Assembly (NCBI GenBank): GCA_946902985.2
Contig: OX336393.1
Coordinates: 357,412,779 to 357,476,778 of the forward strand
From: Meconema thalassinum
Lineage: Eukaryota; Arthropoda; Insecta; Orthoptera; Tettigoniidae
Length of the DNA stretch: 64,000 nucleotides
Direction: 5' to 3'
Shown: piece after piece, positions 1 through 12,092 of the stretch
Numbering within the stretch: the first letter of the stretch is position 1
How the letters are laid out: each line of letters begins with the position of its first letter
Notes under the pieces: generated by a model
Seen by the model: the letters and a program-made list of their open reading frames with translations, nothing else
Database searches by the model: none
Told to the model about the DNA's origin: nothing
Program-made: the position numbers and the translations under genes

Positions 1-3000
1 ATGCACATATTCTAGGGAAGATAATTTAGGAGTGTCCACACGCTTAAATTAAAGCCTGCATCTAAAAAGGAGCTTATGCACAGACCTAATCCGCGGCAGA
101 GTCAGGATTTGTCGTGTAGCAGTAGGGGAAGAACCGAAGTAGCATCATGACGCCATGGAAGAAAGCAATTAATTATAATTATAATTAATTGGCCAAAGCA
201 ATTGCCTGCACGCGAGTGAATTTGGAACCTCCATGAATAGACAAGTAAGAACCACGCTTCACTTTGTCTGAAAACGTATCATTTTAAGAAGAGAGTCGTT
301 CCTGGAAATTCAGTGAACTACTTTTCATCAGGAAGCTTTATATGGGGGAAGCTGAAGCAGAGAGTTAGTTCTTCTTGACTCAACTCGTGGGGTGACACGC
401 TGTTGGATCACGCATGAAAGTGCGCGGAATTTATAAAGTATTGACGCTCAGTGTATTAGTAATGAACAATGAAAGGCGCATCATGCAGCTTAATAACAGT
501 AATTCTGCATTATATGATAATTAGTCTACAGCAGACGTATAAGCAACAGTATACGCGAGTATAGAATCAGTACAGCGTAGAGATATTTTAGGATGATGTT
601 TACAGACAATGAACATAACCACAGGAAGACGAACACACACACGCAAGATAGACTTTCAAGGAAACCAGCGGTTGTCAGGATGTAGCTGCATCGCATCTCT
701 GAGGTCAGGCGATAGTGGGAATCCGATCAAGAATCCGTGTGTGAAAATTGTGTATAAAGTTATATTGCAGTGATCTTTAAAAGTGTTTATGTTTATATGG
801 TAAAAGAATGTGTATTGTGTTAAAGTGAAAATGCCAGTAGTGAAAGATATAATTACCATGGGTAAATTCTATGTAATGTGTCGTGTGAAAAATATCATGA
901 TGGCTTAAAGCAAAGGCGGGCGAATGGCTGTCATGCTGGACTAATCCAGCGAGAATGAAAGTGAGTACAAATCTAATATGTTGATATGATTTAATAGCTC
1001 ACCGTACAACGAATCATTTCCTCAACGATTAAGAATTAACAGTCATTTGTGTACGAGATCACATCCCTCGTATGTTGGTAAAAATATGGCTTTGAGGATG
1101 ACAAGCTTACGACCATTTAGGTGTAAGACATTGATGAAAGTAACGGTAACGTTAAATAATAGTAATAATCTGTGGTCGGTAAAAATAAGATATATATAAA
1201 TAGGCATGTCAGGCCTATAGTACGTGCAAAGAGTGTCATATCTAGTGTAAGAATACCTTGTTATTGTGAAAAGTAAGAAAGAAAGAAAAATATCGAGATA
1301 AAGAGAGCTTTTCAGTGTCATTGAAATGTTAGATAAATGTTTTGTTATGGTATATTCTACATGGTTGTATTTGAGAGCCATTAAGATAATCAATGTAAAT
1401 GCCAGTAAATTAATACTTGTTTTGGAGCTACGTAGAACTTTGGCTTATGAGTAAATGTATAGAGGACGTGAGTGCTTTAGGAATTGAGTCAACTGTAAGA
1501 AATATTGTTTGAGCCGCGATCAGCGAGCATGTAACGTAGAATCAAGAGATTTACGTCAATAAGTTGCGGGGATCATCCGAAAATAATTCGCGCGTTGTCG
1601 AATCTAGTAGGCTAATCTTCGAAGCTACGATATAGTATTGCCTTAGAGCATACATATGTATTCGCAACAGAGTTGGGACAGAGTCTTTCTGTATCCACTG
1701 TTAGAAGAGTTTTCGCCGCCAGGGATAACTGCTAGGCACCCTAGGTAGGCCAATATATTAATTGATCTGCCCTTAGAGGTAAGACAAATGGTTCTTCGTG
1801 TAGGAAACGTGGATTTCCTCTGGTTATATGCATGCCCGTCCAGTGAGATAGCAATTTGAAACTCAGCTGAGACGCGCGTAAAGCCACTGATTACGACCAT
1901 AGAACGGCGAAGCTATTTTTTGATCCATCCCTTGCCTTGAATATTAATTAGGAGCCGATATGAGCCCATTAAATACTCTAAGTGTAGGTATTAAATAATT
2001 AGATTGACTCAATTCGTAATGACACGATCCAATCAGGGACCTCTAGCAAGGCTGCACCATTGCGTGAGCATATGGCCATTCGGGAAGTCAGGCGGGGTAG
2101 CAGGTATAATCCACTAACCCGGCAGGCATCTTACATAGGACGGCCCGTGACAAATCCATTGTTCGCACGAAAGGAATTCAATAGACCAGATCCTTTCCTT
2201 CTAAGATTATAGTGGGACACTGAAGAATCTCGATATTTCGAAAAGTAATTAAGATGTGCTTGATATGATAGTATCAAATGAATTAGATGCACTGTTTTCA
2301 TACATATGTAATGTTGGAATGGAATAATCGGATGACATTTGGCCAAGTTATAGAAGCATTTTTGTAAAGGGTATTTTCCCAGTTCATGCTAATTTATTCA
2401 TACGGGTAGCGTAATTTAGGGATATGACACGTTTGTAACGATAATGATTTGACCAGACCCAGAAAATCGTTGTATGGTGAAGCTATAAAATGTCTGTAAC
2501 TATGTGTATTTTTGGATGGGAAAGTGTACCATTTCAGCGTTTGAAACTTATGGGAAAAGAATACGACACGCGCGGAAAAGCAACACTTATTAACAAGGCA
2601 TAAGCTAATGAATCAATGTTATTTAAAGTAAATGTTCCGTGTCAAAACGGATAAATATTTAATAACTGCATATTTAATGTCATTTGAATGTAATTTGTGT
2701 TTGTTGTGTTGTGATATGCAAATTTGTGTTAAATTGTGCCACGTGACGAACAATATGGACACTCGCAAATGTCAAAGAGCATCAACAATAGGATGTTTAG
2801 GATAGATACGAGTGCGGTGGAGCACCAATCTTGATGAGAAGAGACTCACAGATAATTTTGATTTTTGTTGTGGGAAGTAAGTGTAAAATATTCTTTTTGT
2901 GTTTTGTGTTGTGTTTTGCCATGAATTAGTACCATTAAATGTTATATTTAGGATTATGTTGTTTCTTTCAAGTAGAGTAGTCACCTGACAGACTCAAATC

Positions 3001-3300
3001 CTGAATATGTGCTCGTATAGTGGGATGAACGCCCCATGCCTCGAAAGACCGTGAGTTAGCTCGGATACGAACACATGTTCCATATGATGACGAATGGGTA
3101 CAATAGCGACCAAACTCGTCCCTTTGTTGTCGTACATTATTAACATTCAGAACTCCGTTGAAGAAAGATGCGATAAGCCTTTTGGGAAGACTTTTAAGCT
3201 CAAGCTAGCCATTTCGGCTGCGCCGTAGACTGCTTCTCTTTCAATGAACATCTATTGAAAATTAAGGAACAGCTTCGCCAAACAATATTTGTATATATTC
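1..3300. other. Non-coding AT-rich stretch, no gene recognised
   Basis: All open frames here are under about 120 codons, show no recognisable motif and look like chance frames. I see no LTR, TIR or tRNA-like box. The only clear structure is a short palindrome at 166-191, described separately. Confidence 0.5.
166..191. repeat. Perfect 26-bp AT palindrome
   Basis: The half site CAATTAATTATAA is followed directly by its exact reverse complement with no loop. It contains only A and T apart from the end bases, so it may be an ordinary low-complexity hairpin. No function can be inferred. Confidence 0.7.
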
Positions 3301-4944
3301 ACTAGCATCACCCGTCGCGGCTCCGCCCGCGAATATTGTAGTTGTAACGAGTACAATTAGCAACGTCTCAATCATGAATGCTATGACGGATTTATCGTTT
3401 AATTTAGAATGATTATGATAATAATTTTGTAAAGAACGTAAACAATCAGACAAGAAAGATAATATAACACAACAATGGCACATAAATATCAAAATCTCAC
3501 GAACGTCACATCCTCCACAGTTTATGGACTGCGGCAACGCGGACACGTCTCATCGCATGTATAAAATTCGAATCAAAATCACAACAGTATATTAAACACA
3601 CTGAGTAAACACAAAATCCATTTACCTAAATTCATATGAAAGAAAGTACACATCATAAAACTACACAAGTAAAAAACCTTTAAGCCCACAGTTTCTCCCT
3701 TTCACCTCATAATATACACCACATCGAAAAACCCTTAAACACGTGTCTGCTTATTCTTTTAAATCATTATTTAATATGCCGAGTATCACATCCCCAAAGG
3801 AAACCACTCCTGAGATATTGTTGTTCAATGTAATGCACGTTTACTCCCTTAGAACCTGATTAGAACCCGAATATCCAAAAATCCTACCTTAGTGGACGTT
3901 TTTGACATACAGCGAACATATCCCCAAAATTCAATAGCTGTCACTGGGCGATGATGAGTGAGTGAGTCAGTCAGGACATTTTCTTTATTTTCTTTTTTCA
4001 GAATTTCACCCCTCTCCATGGGCCCCTTAAATTGGATTTATGAAGAAACGGTAGAACACCTATTTACTTATTTTTAAGCTGATTGTTTTCCTCTGAGTTT
4101 CAAACACCTCGCCTATGTCCTTTAAGATATACACTTTCCGTTAGGAATCCTTCAACCCTCACTTTTCACCCCTTTCACCTCATAATATACACCACATCGA
4201 AAAATTCTTAGACAGGTGTCTGCTTATTCTTAATGATTAGTTTATATGCCAAGAATCACATCCCCAAATTAAACAACTCGTGAGATATTCTTATTCAATG
4301 AAATGCACGTTTACCCCCTTAACACCTCTTTAGAACCCCAATAAACAAAAATCCTTCCATAGTGGACGTTTTCGACTTACAGCGAACATATTCCCAAAAT
4401 TTCATGTTACTAACATCGATAGCTTTTGCTGGGCGATGACGAGTGAGTCAGTCAGGACATTTTCTTTCTTTTTTTTTAGAATTTAACCCCTCTCCTTGGG
4501 CCCCTTGAATTGGATTTATGAAAAAAACGCTCGAACACCTATTAACTAATTTTTAAGCTGTCTTTTTTCTTCTGAGTTTAATGAGTGAGTGAGTGAGTCA
4601 GTCAGTTAGGAACTTTCTTTCCTTTTTTTTTCCAGAATTTCACCCCACCCCGTGGGCCCCTTAAATTGAATTTATGAAAAAAAAAAGCCGTTCGAACACC
4701 TATTTACTTATTTTTTAAGCTGATTATTTTCTTCTGAGTTTCAAACTTCTCGCCTACGTCGTTTAAGAGATACACGCTCCGTTAAGAATCCTTCAACCTC
4801 CACTTTTCACCCCTTTCACCTCAGAATACACACCACGTCGAGAAAAGCTTGGACATGTGTCTTCTTAATTTTAATGATGAGTTTATATGCCGAGTACCAC
4901 ATTCCCCAATGAAACCAATCGGGATATATTGCCATCAAATGCAT

Positions 4945-5698
4945 CTATGGATGTACATTTTCAGTGAAATAAACATGGACGTGAGATCACAGAGACCGCA
5001 TGAAAATTAATGTGGCTACGGAAGGGAGGGTTAATGAGAGAAATTGCTAGCTGTTTTCATTTGAATAATTACACTTTATTGAACCCAAAACCACAACAAT
5101 ATTTTTTATTTGTTAATTTGTAGAACCCTCATACCTTCAGATTACAGTCGCAGCAATTTTCGTTACTCAGAATGCATTGTTCCATTTAAACACACATTTG
5201 GTATTAAAGCTGTTTGATAACCATTGCATTGAAAATTAACCACACATGAGACTGATCTCTTGTTGGGGTGGAAATTGCAAGCATTGAACTTGACCCTCAA
5301 TGTTACTCTCACTCAACACATTCGTAGCAGATCTTTCTTGTACACTGCAAGCATACTGGTTTTTCACATCTATAGCATTTGTAATATGTTTTCCTCTTCT
5401 TTGCTGGTGGGTACAGACGACAAGTTATCCGTTTTCCAAGCTTTTCAATATTCTCCTCAGCAATGTTGATACGCTCCTCCACTGCTTCAACCGTGGACGT
5501 GCGGTCACCCAGGCCGCTATGAAACTCATCAGCTTCTTATCACGGCTGCATGGTTATTAATGACAGGTAAGATAAGTGCAGTGGAGAGGTCTTCTTGACA
5601 TAGAAAGATACTGCGAGCAAATATACTGGGAGGGCAATAATCGAGGTGTGGCACGTGTTTATTTTTCCACCGCGATCATGTTCACCGCACGTCCATAG
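4945..5698 (-). mobile_element. piggyBac-like transposon remnant
   Basis: This roughly 754-bp insertion interrupts satellite block 1. Its ends are imperfect inverted repeats: CTATGGATGT at 4945 and the complement of CTATGGACGT ending at 5698. TTAA follows the right end directly at 5699-5702, and TTAA is the known piggyBac target. The left TTAA is not preserved. The only coding trace is a transposase C-terminus on the minus strand. Full piggyBac elements are about 2-3 kb, so this copy is internally deleted. Confidence 0.65.
5309..5536 (-). pseudogene. piggyBac transposase C-terminal Cys-rich domain (fragment)
   Basis: The minus strand is open for 75 codons after in-frame TGA and TAA stops (5537-5542) and ends at TGA 5309-5311. 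The last third has seven cysteines spaced C-x14-C-x2-C-x4-C-x2-C-x5-C-x2-C among basic and aromatic residues. This is the layout of the C-terminal zinc-binding domain that piggyBac transposases use to bind their terminal repeats. The DDD catalytic core is absent upstream, so the copy cannot catalyse transposition. The fragment sits inside the TIR-bounded, TTAA-adjacent element, which supports the family call. Another Cys-rich protein is possible but less likely in this context. Confidence 0.6.
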
Positions 5699-6590
5699 TT
5701 AAGGGTTAACCCCCTTAAGACCCCTTTAGAACCTGAATATCCGAAAATCCTTCCTTAGTGGACAGTTTTGACATACAAAGAATATATCCCCAAAATATCA
5801 TGTTTCTAACTTCAATAATTTTGGCTGGGCGATGATGAGTGAGTGAGTCAGTCAGGACATTTTCTTTCATTTATTTTTCAGGATTTCACCCCTCCCCATG
5901 AACCTCTTAAATTGGATTTATGAAAAAAAAGAAGGTCGAACAGCTATTTACTTATTTTTAAGCTGTTTTTCCCCCTGATTTTGATGAGTGAGTGAGAGGG
6001 TCAGTCAATCATTTAGGATACTTTCTTTCCTGTCCCCCCCCCCCCCCAGAAATTCACCCCTCCCCACGGGCCCTTTAAATAGGATTTGTGAAAAAACGGT
6101 CGAACACCTATTTGCTTATTTTTTAAGCTGATTTTTTCCCGTTGAGTTTCAAACTCCTCGCCCATGTCGTTTAAGAGATACACGCTCCGTTAGGAATCCT
6201 TCAACCCCCACTTGTAAGTCAGGACACTTTGTTTTATATAATAGATGCTATGACAGAATATTTACAGTGAAAATTCACCCGAATGTATGTAAGTGATCAC
6301 TCATATCGCTTAGTCAGTCTACAATCCACGGAAATGCATCGTTTAAAGGACCATAAAAATATGCAAACTAATAATAACAAACAAATAACCCAAGCGCACA
6401 GTATTATTAGTTATTGGAGACAGAGATACGAGCAGCTAGTACCTTCACGGGGGTGTCGTCAATGCTTCAAATCACAGCGTGCTAGAGAGCTGACAGGGTG
6501 CCTCCTTATTACTCCAGGGATGCAATATGGTGAATTTGTGAAAATGTACATCATGAAAGGTGATCCTAGTTAATGAGGGCAAATTTCTTG

Positions 6591-6968
6591 CCACGGTGGG
6601 AGTGGTTATCGTGTCGGACTACCAACCCCAAGCTTGAAGGTTCGCTCCTGGCCATGATTGGAAAGGCGACAAAAATCACGACACGCATGTCGTTCGTTGT
6701 TGGCAGGTTCAGGAACCCATTTGAATTCAGTAGGCCGTGATCATAATGGCAAAATTGATCTCGGGATTTTTTGCCAACACAAAAGTTCCTCCTTTATCTA
6801 CTAGAAAGCTCTATAGTGTCAAGGAGCTTAGATATCTAACTTCCTTGCTATTCATAGCGCTCCAAGGAACAACAGAATTCGACATACAAGCTGCCGTTTT
6901 GGCGCAAATAACAGAGCTTGCACCCGGCCTCCGAGGCCATACGATATTTTTATTATTATTATTTTCAT
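6591..6968 (+). repeat. Probable tRNA-derived SINE fragment
   Basis: A box A-like stretch (GTGGGAGTGGTTATCGTGTC) is followed about 30 bp later by a box B-like GGTTCGCTCC, the internal promoter layout of RNA polymerase III SINEs. A (TTA)n run near 6950 could be the tail. The acceptor stem does not pair well, so this is not a working tRNA gene. Confidence 0.4.
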
Positions 6969-7564
6969 AACTAAAATCGTGGTCCTACTTAATAAGGGGA
7001 AAATTTACTCGGGTATGTCGAAAATGGATATTTTTACAGTGAAAAGTAAGTTGATGTTACTATCCCACATGTAGATTTCCTAACTGTGACATTTATCGAG
7101 TACAAATTACACAGTCATTAGTCTTCAGTGCTAGAAAAGATGCCGGCACGCAATGGGTGTTCTCCCACACCGTGTTATTGTTTCAGTGTGCGAATGGATC
7201 AGTAGACAGTGGGAAGAACAACACATTTGCATATTGTGGTACAAAATACTACATAAGAACAAACCGAGGCATGACTGTGGAACCAGGAGGATCGTTAGTG
7301 AGATACTTTGTTGTTGTTTTAAGGGAACTAATATGTCAGCTAGTCTCCTAATAATTTACTTTAGCGTGTGGTTCTTATCACATTTGTAAATTATTAGTTA
7401 TTGTTGTCTTAAGGTGAAGAACAGCGAGGTCATCTGCCCAATAAATTATCATATATTATTTCCGTAGTATAGATCCCTCCTGCGGCGCTCACAAGCGACA
7501 TATCGTGACTGAGCATTCAAATGAAAGAGAATAGACATAAGCAGTGACGAATTGTACTCTAATT

Positions 7565-7930
7565 TCATAAATGACTAAAATTACTTTAAAAATAAATTTA
7601 AAAAAAATGTACGAAGTGTGCGTTTTGCAGATACTGTTGCTGTAGGAATATACGCTCCATAATTGCTGTCCACTTCACATTTTGGCCGCTGTGACGCCTG
7701 TTTCATGTCATTTTGGCATTTTGAGGTCTTTCCTTTAACATTTTGCATGGATTTCAGAAAGAGTAATTTCATAAATATCTATAATTTCTTAAAAAATTAC
7801 ATTAAAAAAAAGGTACGAAGTGTGCGATTTGCAGACACTGTTGCTGTAGGAAAATAAGTCTCTCATTATAAACCTATTGGGGAAAGTGCGGTTTATGAAC
7901 ATGCGAGATTTCTCGCACGGGCCCGCTAGT
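7565..7930 (-). repeat. ACTAGC-headed repeat with internal 203-bp tandem copy
   Basis: Read on the minus strand, the segment begins ACTAGCGGGCCCGTGCG (ending at about 7929 on the plus strand). This resembles the heads of the repeats at 3301 and 9049. Inside, about 90 bp containing 'gtacgaagtgtgcg' and 'ctgttgctgtagg' occurs twice, near 7607 and 7811. The same family trait of tandem body units is seen in the 43997 copy. Confidence 0.5.
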
Positions 7931-7937
7931 TATATTA

Positions 7938-8619
7938 CGAGGGCTGTTTTTTTTTTTCAGAAAGGCCGTTTTTGTAATTAACCGAACATTTTATTTTGAA
8001 ACCACATAATTTTTAGGTTTTACATACCTTCCTCTATTTTTCTACATAGTTGCCTTTATATTTAGACACTTGTCATACCTTAAAACTAATTTCTGAAATT
8101 CCTCTGCATAAAAGTTTGCGCCTGCTCTGACAACCAAGAATGCACGGCTGTTTTTACTTCTTCATCGCCGGGGAAGCGCTTCCCACCAAGATGACGAAGG
8201 GCTATACGGTGGGTGATCCAAAACTTCCCACCCAAAAGAGTCAATCAGTTCCCGAGACCGGGCGGCAGTGTGAGGTCTTGCCATGATCTTGCGCTGTGAC
8301 GGTAAAGTGCGAAAATGGGCACGCGAGTTCAAAAGTGGCCGTGAAAATGTCCATTGCATTATCACCATACACCTCACAAAGCTGACATGTTTCTTGCACT
8401 CAAAAATCGTATCACAGATCGTACCTCACACGCGGCGGGTAAATCATTAATCTTGATCATTTTAAAGATGCACAGTTCAGCATACAGATTAGCTACACAG
8501 CTGCAACTGACGCCTGCTTGATCGCAATGGATGCCGGGAGATAGCGCGCACGCTTGTTGCAGCGTGAGCAGTAACTATGGGCTTTTAAGAAAAGGCCCTC
8601 GCTTAAGAAACAGCCCTCG
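7938..8619 (-). mobile_element. Internally deleted mariner element
   Basis: The left end CGAGGGCTGTTTTT follows TA at 7936-7937. The right end carries the inverse, CAGCCCTCG, at 8611-8619. These are inverted termini of the type seen in mariner elements with a TA target. Total length is 682 bp against about 1.3 kb for a full copy. The transposase is read on the minus strand and is badly damaged. The right-hand TA is not kept (CA follows). Confidence 0.75.
8034..8377 (-). pseudogene. mariner transposase C-terminal fragment
   Basis: The minus strand encodes the mariner signature ARPHTAARSRELIDSFGWEV followed by LDHPPYSP, the region around the second catalytic aspartate of the DD34D transposase. 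The residues before ARPH read KIM where the family has the catalytic D and N, so the active site is lost. About 17 codons around the third catalytic aspartate are deleted after YSP. The frame then shifts, and a recognisable C-terminal tail resumes and ends GNYVEK-stop at 8034-8036. The N-terminal half (DNA-binding domain) is missing. The protein would have cut and pasted the element at TA sites; this copy is inactive. Confidence 0.75.
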
Positions 8620-8679
8620 CACCATACAATACGATACAGCTTCATACGGGTCTTCGATTCTCGACTTTGCCAAGAAATT

Positions 8680-8870
8680 TAATTCTGGTCTGAGGGCTGG
8701 ATCGCGGTACACTCAGCCTCGTGAGGTAAACTGAGAAGAGGTGGGTTTGATTCCTACATCAGCCATCCTGGCAGTGGCTTTCTGTGCTACCCACTTCTAC
8801 TCCAGGCAAATGCTGGTATAGTTTCTAACTTAGGGCCACGGCCACTTCCTACCCTAATCTTACCTAATTT
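8680..8870 (+). repeat. SINE copy (insect tRNA-derived type)
   Basis: The segment has a box B-like GGTGGGTTTGATTCC near 8740, then 'cagccatcctggcagtgg' and 'ctccaggcaaatgctgg'. I recognise this body as a common dispersed insect SINE. The 5' part is worn. A related body in reverse occurs in both arms of the giant palindrome (near 27180 and 35020). Confidence 0.6.
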
Positions 8871-9015
8871 ATAAATACACACACGAGTAAAGACATCATA
8901 GTGACTCTGATTATCAGACAAATTCAACATGGGGCTACATGAGCACGATGTTGCAAAGCCCTTAAAAGATTCAACATCAACAACAATAGCTCTATTCAAC
9001 TCTACAATGGAGTAA

Positions 9016-9048
<33 letters not shown>
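9016..9048. repeat. (CT)n(AT)n microsatellite
   Basis: About eight CT units run straight into about nine AT units, immediately before the head of satellite block 2. Confidence 0.9.
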
Positions 9049-9049
<1 letters not shown>

Positions 9050-12000
9050 CTAGCAGGTACCCGCGGCTTCGCTCGCGTCATAGTTGTGTCATATTTTTAT
9101 TCAATGAAATGCAGGTTTAACCCCGTTAACACCCTTTTAGAACCTGAATATCCAAAAATCCCTCCTTAGTAGACGTTTTCGACACACAACAAACATATCC
9201 CCAAAATATCATTCTTCTAACTTTAATAGTTTTAGTTGGTCGATGAGTGTGAATATCCAAAAATCCCTCCTTAGTGGACTTTTTCTTCCAGAATTTCAGC
9301 CCTCCCCATGGGCCCCTTAAATTGGATTCATGAAAAAAAACGATCGACCACATTTTTACTTATTTTTCAAGCTGATTCTTTCCCCTGAGTTTCATACTTT
9401 ATGCCTCTGTCTTTTAAGAGATACTTGCTCCGTTAGGAATCCTTCAATCCCCACTTTTCACACATACACCTCATAATATACAGTTCATCGAAAAACCCTC
9501 AGACATGTGTCCTCTTATTCTTAATGATGAGTTTATATGCCGAGTATCGCACCCCCCAAGGAAACCAATCGGGAGATATTGCTATTCAATTAAATGCAGG
9601 TCTACCCCCTTAACACCCCTTTAGAACCTGAATATCCAAAAATCCTCCCTTGGTGGACGTTTTCGACATACAACGAACACAACCCCAAAATTTCATGTTT
9701 CTAACTTCAATAATTTTGGCTGGGCGATGATGAGTGAGTGAGTAAGTCAGGACATTTTCTTTCATTTATTTTTCAGAATTTCACCCCTCTCATGAATCCC
9801 TTATATTGGATTTATGATTTAAAAAACGGTCGAAGACCTATTTACTTCTTTTTAAGCTGTTCTTCCCCCCTGAGTTTGATGAGTGAGTGAGTTAATCAGT
9901 TAGAACACTATCTTTCCTGTTTTTCCCCCAGAATTTCACCCCTCTCCAAGGGCCCCTTAAATTGGATTTATGAAAAAAAGGTTGAACACCTATTTACTTA
10001 TATTTTAAGCTGGTTTTTTTTCGTTGAATGTCAAACTTCTTGCCTATGTCGTTTAAGAGATACACGCTCCGTTAAAAATCCTTCAACCCCCAATTTTCAC
10101 CCCTTTCACCTCATAATATACACCACATCGATAAACCCTTAGACATATGTCTGCTTAATTTTAATGGTTAGTTTATATGCCGAATATCACATCCCCAAAG
10201 AAACAACTCGTGAGATATCGTTAATGAATGAAATACGCGTTTACCCCCCCCTTAACACCTCTTAAGAACCCCAATAAACATAATTCCTTCATTAGTTGAC
10301 GTTTGCGACATAGAGAGAAAATATTCCCAAAATTTAATTTTTCCTACTTCAATAGTTTTCGCTGGGCGATGATGAGTGAGTGAGTCAGTCAGGTCATTTT
10401 CTTTCAATTATTTTACCTGAATTTTACACCCTCCCCATGCGCCCCTTAAATTGGATTTATGAAGAATCGCTCGAACACCTATTAACTTATATTTGAAGCT
10501 GTCTTTTTCCCCTGAGTTTGATGAGTGAGTGAGTTAGTCAGTCAGTCAGGACACGTTCTCTCCTTTTTTTTTTCTAGAATTTCACCCCACCCCATTGGCC
10601 CCTTAAATTGAATTTATGAAAAAACGGTCGAACACCGATGTACTTATTTTTAAGCTGTTTTTTTTCTCTGAGTTTCAAACTTCTCGCGTATGTCGTTGAA
10701 GAGATACACGCTCCGTTAGGAATCCTTCAACCCTCACTTTTCACCCCTTTCACCTAATAATATACACCACATCGAAAAACCCTTAGACACATGTCTGCTG
10801 ATTTTTAATGATTAGTTTATATGCCGAGTATCACATCCACAAATGCCACCACTCACGATATATTGTTATTCAATAAAATGCAGGTTTAACCCCATTAAGA
10901 CACCTTTAGAACCTGAATATCCGAAAATCCTCCCTTAGTGTACGGTTTTGACATACAACGAACATATCCCAAAAATGTCATGTTTCTAACTTCAATAATT
11001 TTGGCTGGACGATGATGAGTGAGTGAGTGAGTGAATGAGTGAGTGAGTCAGGACATTTTCATTAATTTTTTTTCAGAATTTGTCCCCTCACAATGAACCC
11101 CTTAAATTTGATTTATGAAAAATAAACTGTCAAACACTTATTTACTTATATTTAAGCAGTTTTCTCTCCCTGAGTTTGAAGAGTGAGTGAGAGAGTCAAT
11201 CAGTTAGGACACTTTCTTTCCGCCCCCCCCCCCCCCCAGAATTTCACCCCTCCCCATGAGCCCCGTAATTTGAATTTAGGAAAAAAAACGATCGAACATC
11301 TATTTACTTATCTTTTAAGCTGATTTTTTCCGCTGAGTTTCAAACTCCTCGCCTATGTCGTTTAAGAGATACACGCTCCGTTAGGAATCCTTCAACCCCC
11401 ACTTTTCACCCCTTTCATCTCATAATATACACCACATCGAAAAACCCTCAGACACTTGTCTTCTTATTTTTTATGTGTTCATATGCCGAGTAACACATCC
11501 CCCAATGAAACCAATCGGGAGTTATTGTTATTCAATGAAATGCAGGTTTAACCCCCTTAAGACCCCCTGAATATCCGAAAATCCTCCCTTAGTGCACGGT
11601 TCCGACATACAATGATCATATTCCCCCGAAATGTCATGTGTCTAACTTCAATAATTTTGGCTGGGCGATGGTGAGTGAGTCAGGACTTTTTCTCTCAATT
11701 TCCTTTTTTCAGAATTTCACCCCTCCCCAAGAACCCCTTAAATTGGGTTTATGAAAAAGACTGTCGAACACCTATTTACTTATTTTTAAGCAGTTTTTTC
11801 CCCTGAGTTTGATGAGTGAGTCTGTCAGTCAATCAGTTAGGACACTTTCTTTCCTGTTTCCCCCCCCCCCCCAGAATTTCACCCCTCCCTATTGGCCCCT
11901 TAAATTGGATTTATGAAAAATCGGTCAAACACCTATTTACTTATTTTTTAAGCTGATTTTTTCCCACTGAGTTTCAAACTCCTCGCCTATGTCGTTTAAG

Positions 12001-12092
12001 ATATACACGCTCCGTTAGGAATCCTTCAACCCCCACTTTTCACCCCTTTCACCTCATAATATACTTCACAACGAAAAACCCTCAGACACGTG
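9049..12092 (+). repeat. Satellite-like block 2 (left part)
   Basis: The head ACTAGCAGGTACCCGCGG is followed by about five tandem units of the same satellite as block 1. The marker GAGATACACGCTCCGTTAGG or a close variant lies near 9417, 10057, 10700, 11367 and 11999, giving a period of roughly 632-667 bp. Each unit contains two GAGTGAGT patches. The block is cut by the BEL element at 12093. It resumes for 9 bp at 20821-20829, is cut again, and resumes at 40003. Confidence 0.8.
12088..12092. repeat. Target site duplication ACGTG, left copy
   Basis: ACGTG lies immediately before the BEL LTR and again immediately after the second LTR (20816-20820). Removing the element restores the satellite reading 'gacacgtgtcttctta', which matches sister units. 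Confidence 0.9.

Larger units (their letters stand above)
3301..6248 (+). repeat. Satellite-like block 1, ACTAGC-headed repeat
   Basis: The block opens with ACTAGCATCACCCG followed by a GC-rich stretch, and closes with TTTTATATAATAGAT. Between them the same long unit recurs. It contains 'cacctcataatatacacc', 'tgccgagtatcacatcc', 'gggcgatgatgagtgagtga' and 'acacgctccgttaggaatcc'. The last marker falls near 4128, 4768 and 6175. Spacing is 640 bp, then about 650 bp once the piggyBac insertion is subtracted. Each unit holds one or two GAGT/GTCA-rich minisatellite patches. The same ACTAGC head opens repeats at 9049, 43997 and, reversed, 7929. The head/tail combination resembles dispersed insect retroelement-derived repeats, but I cannot assign a family. 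Confidence 0.75.

Noticed and set aside
3262..3546. 94-codon reverse frame with a hydrophobic segment
   Set aside because: It overlaps the head of a dispersed repeat and its composition follows from the GC-rich head sequence.
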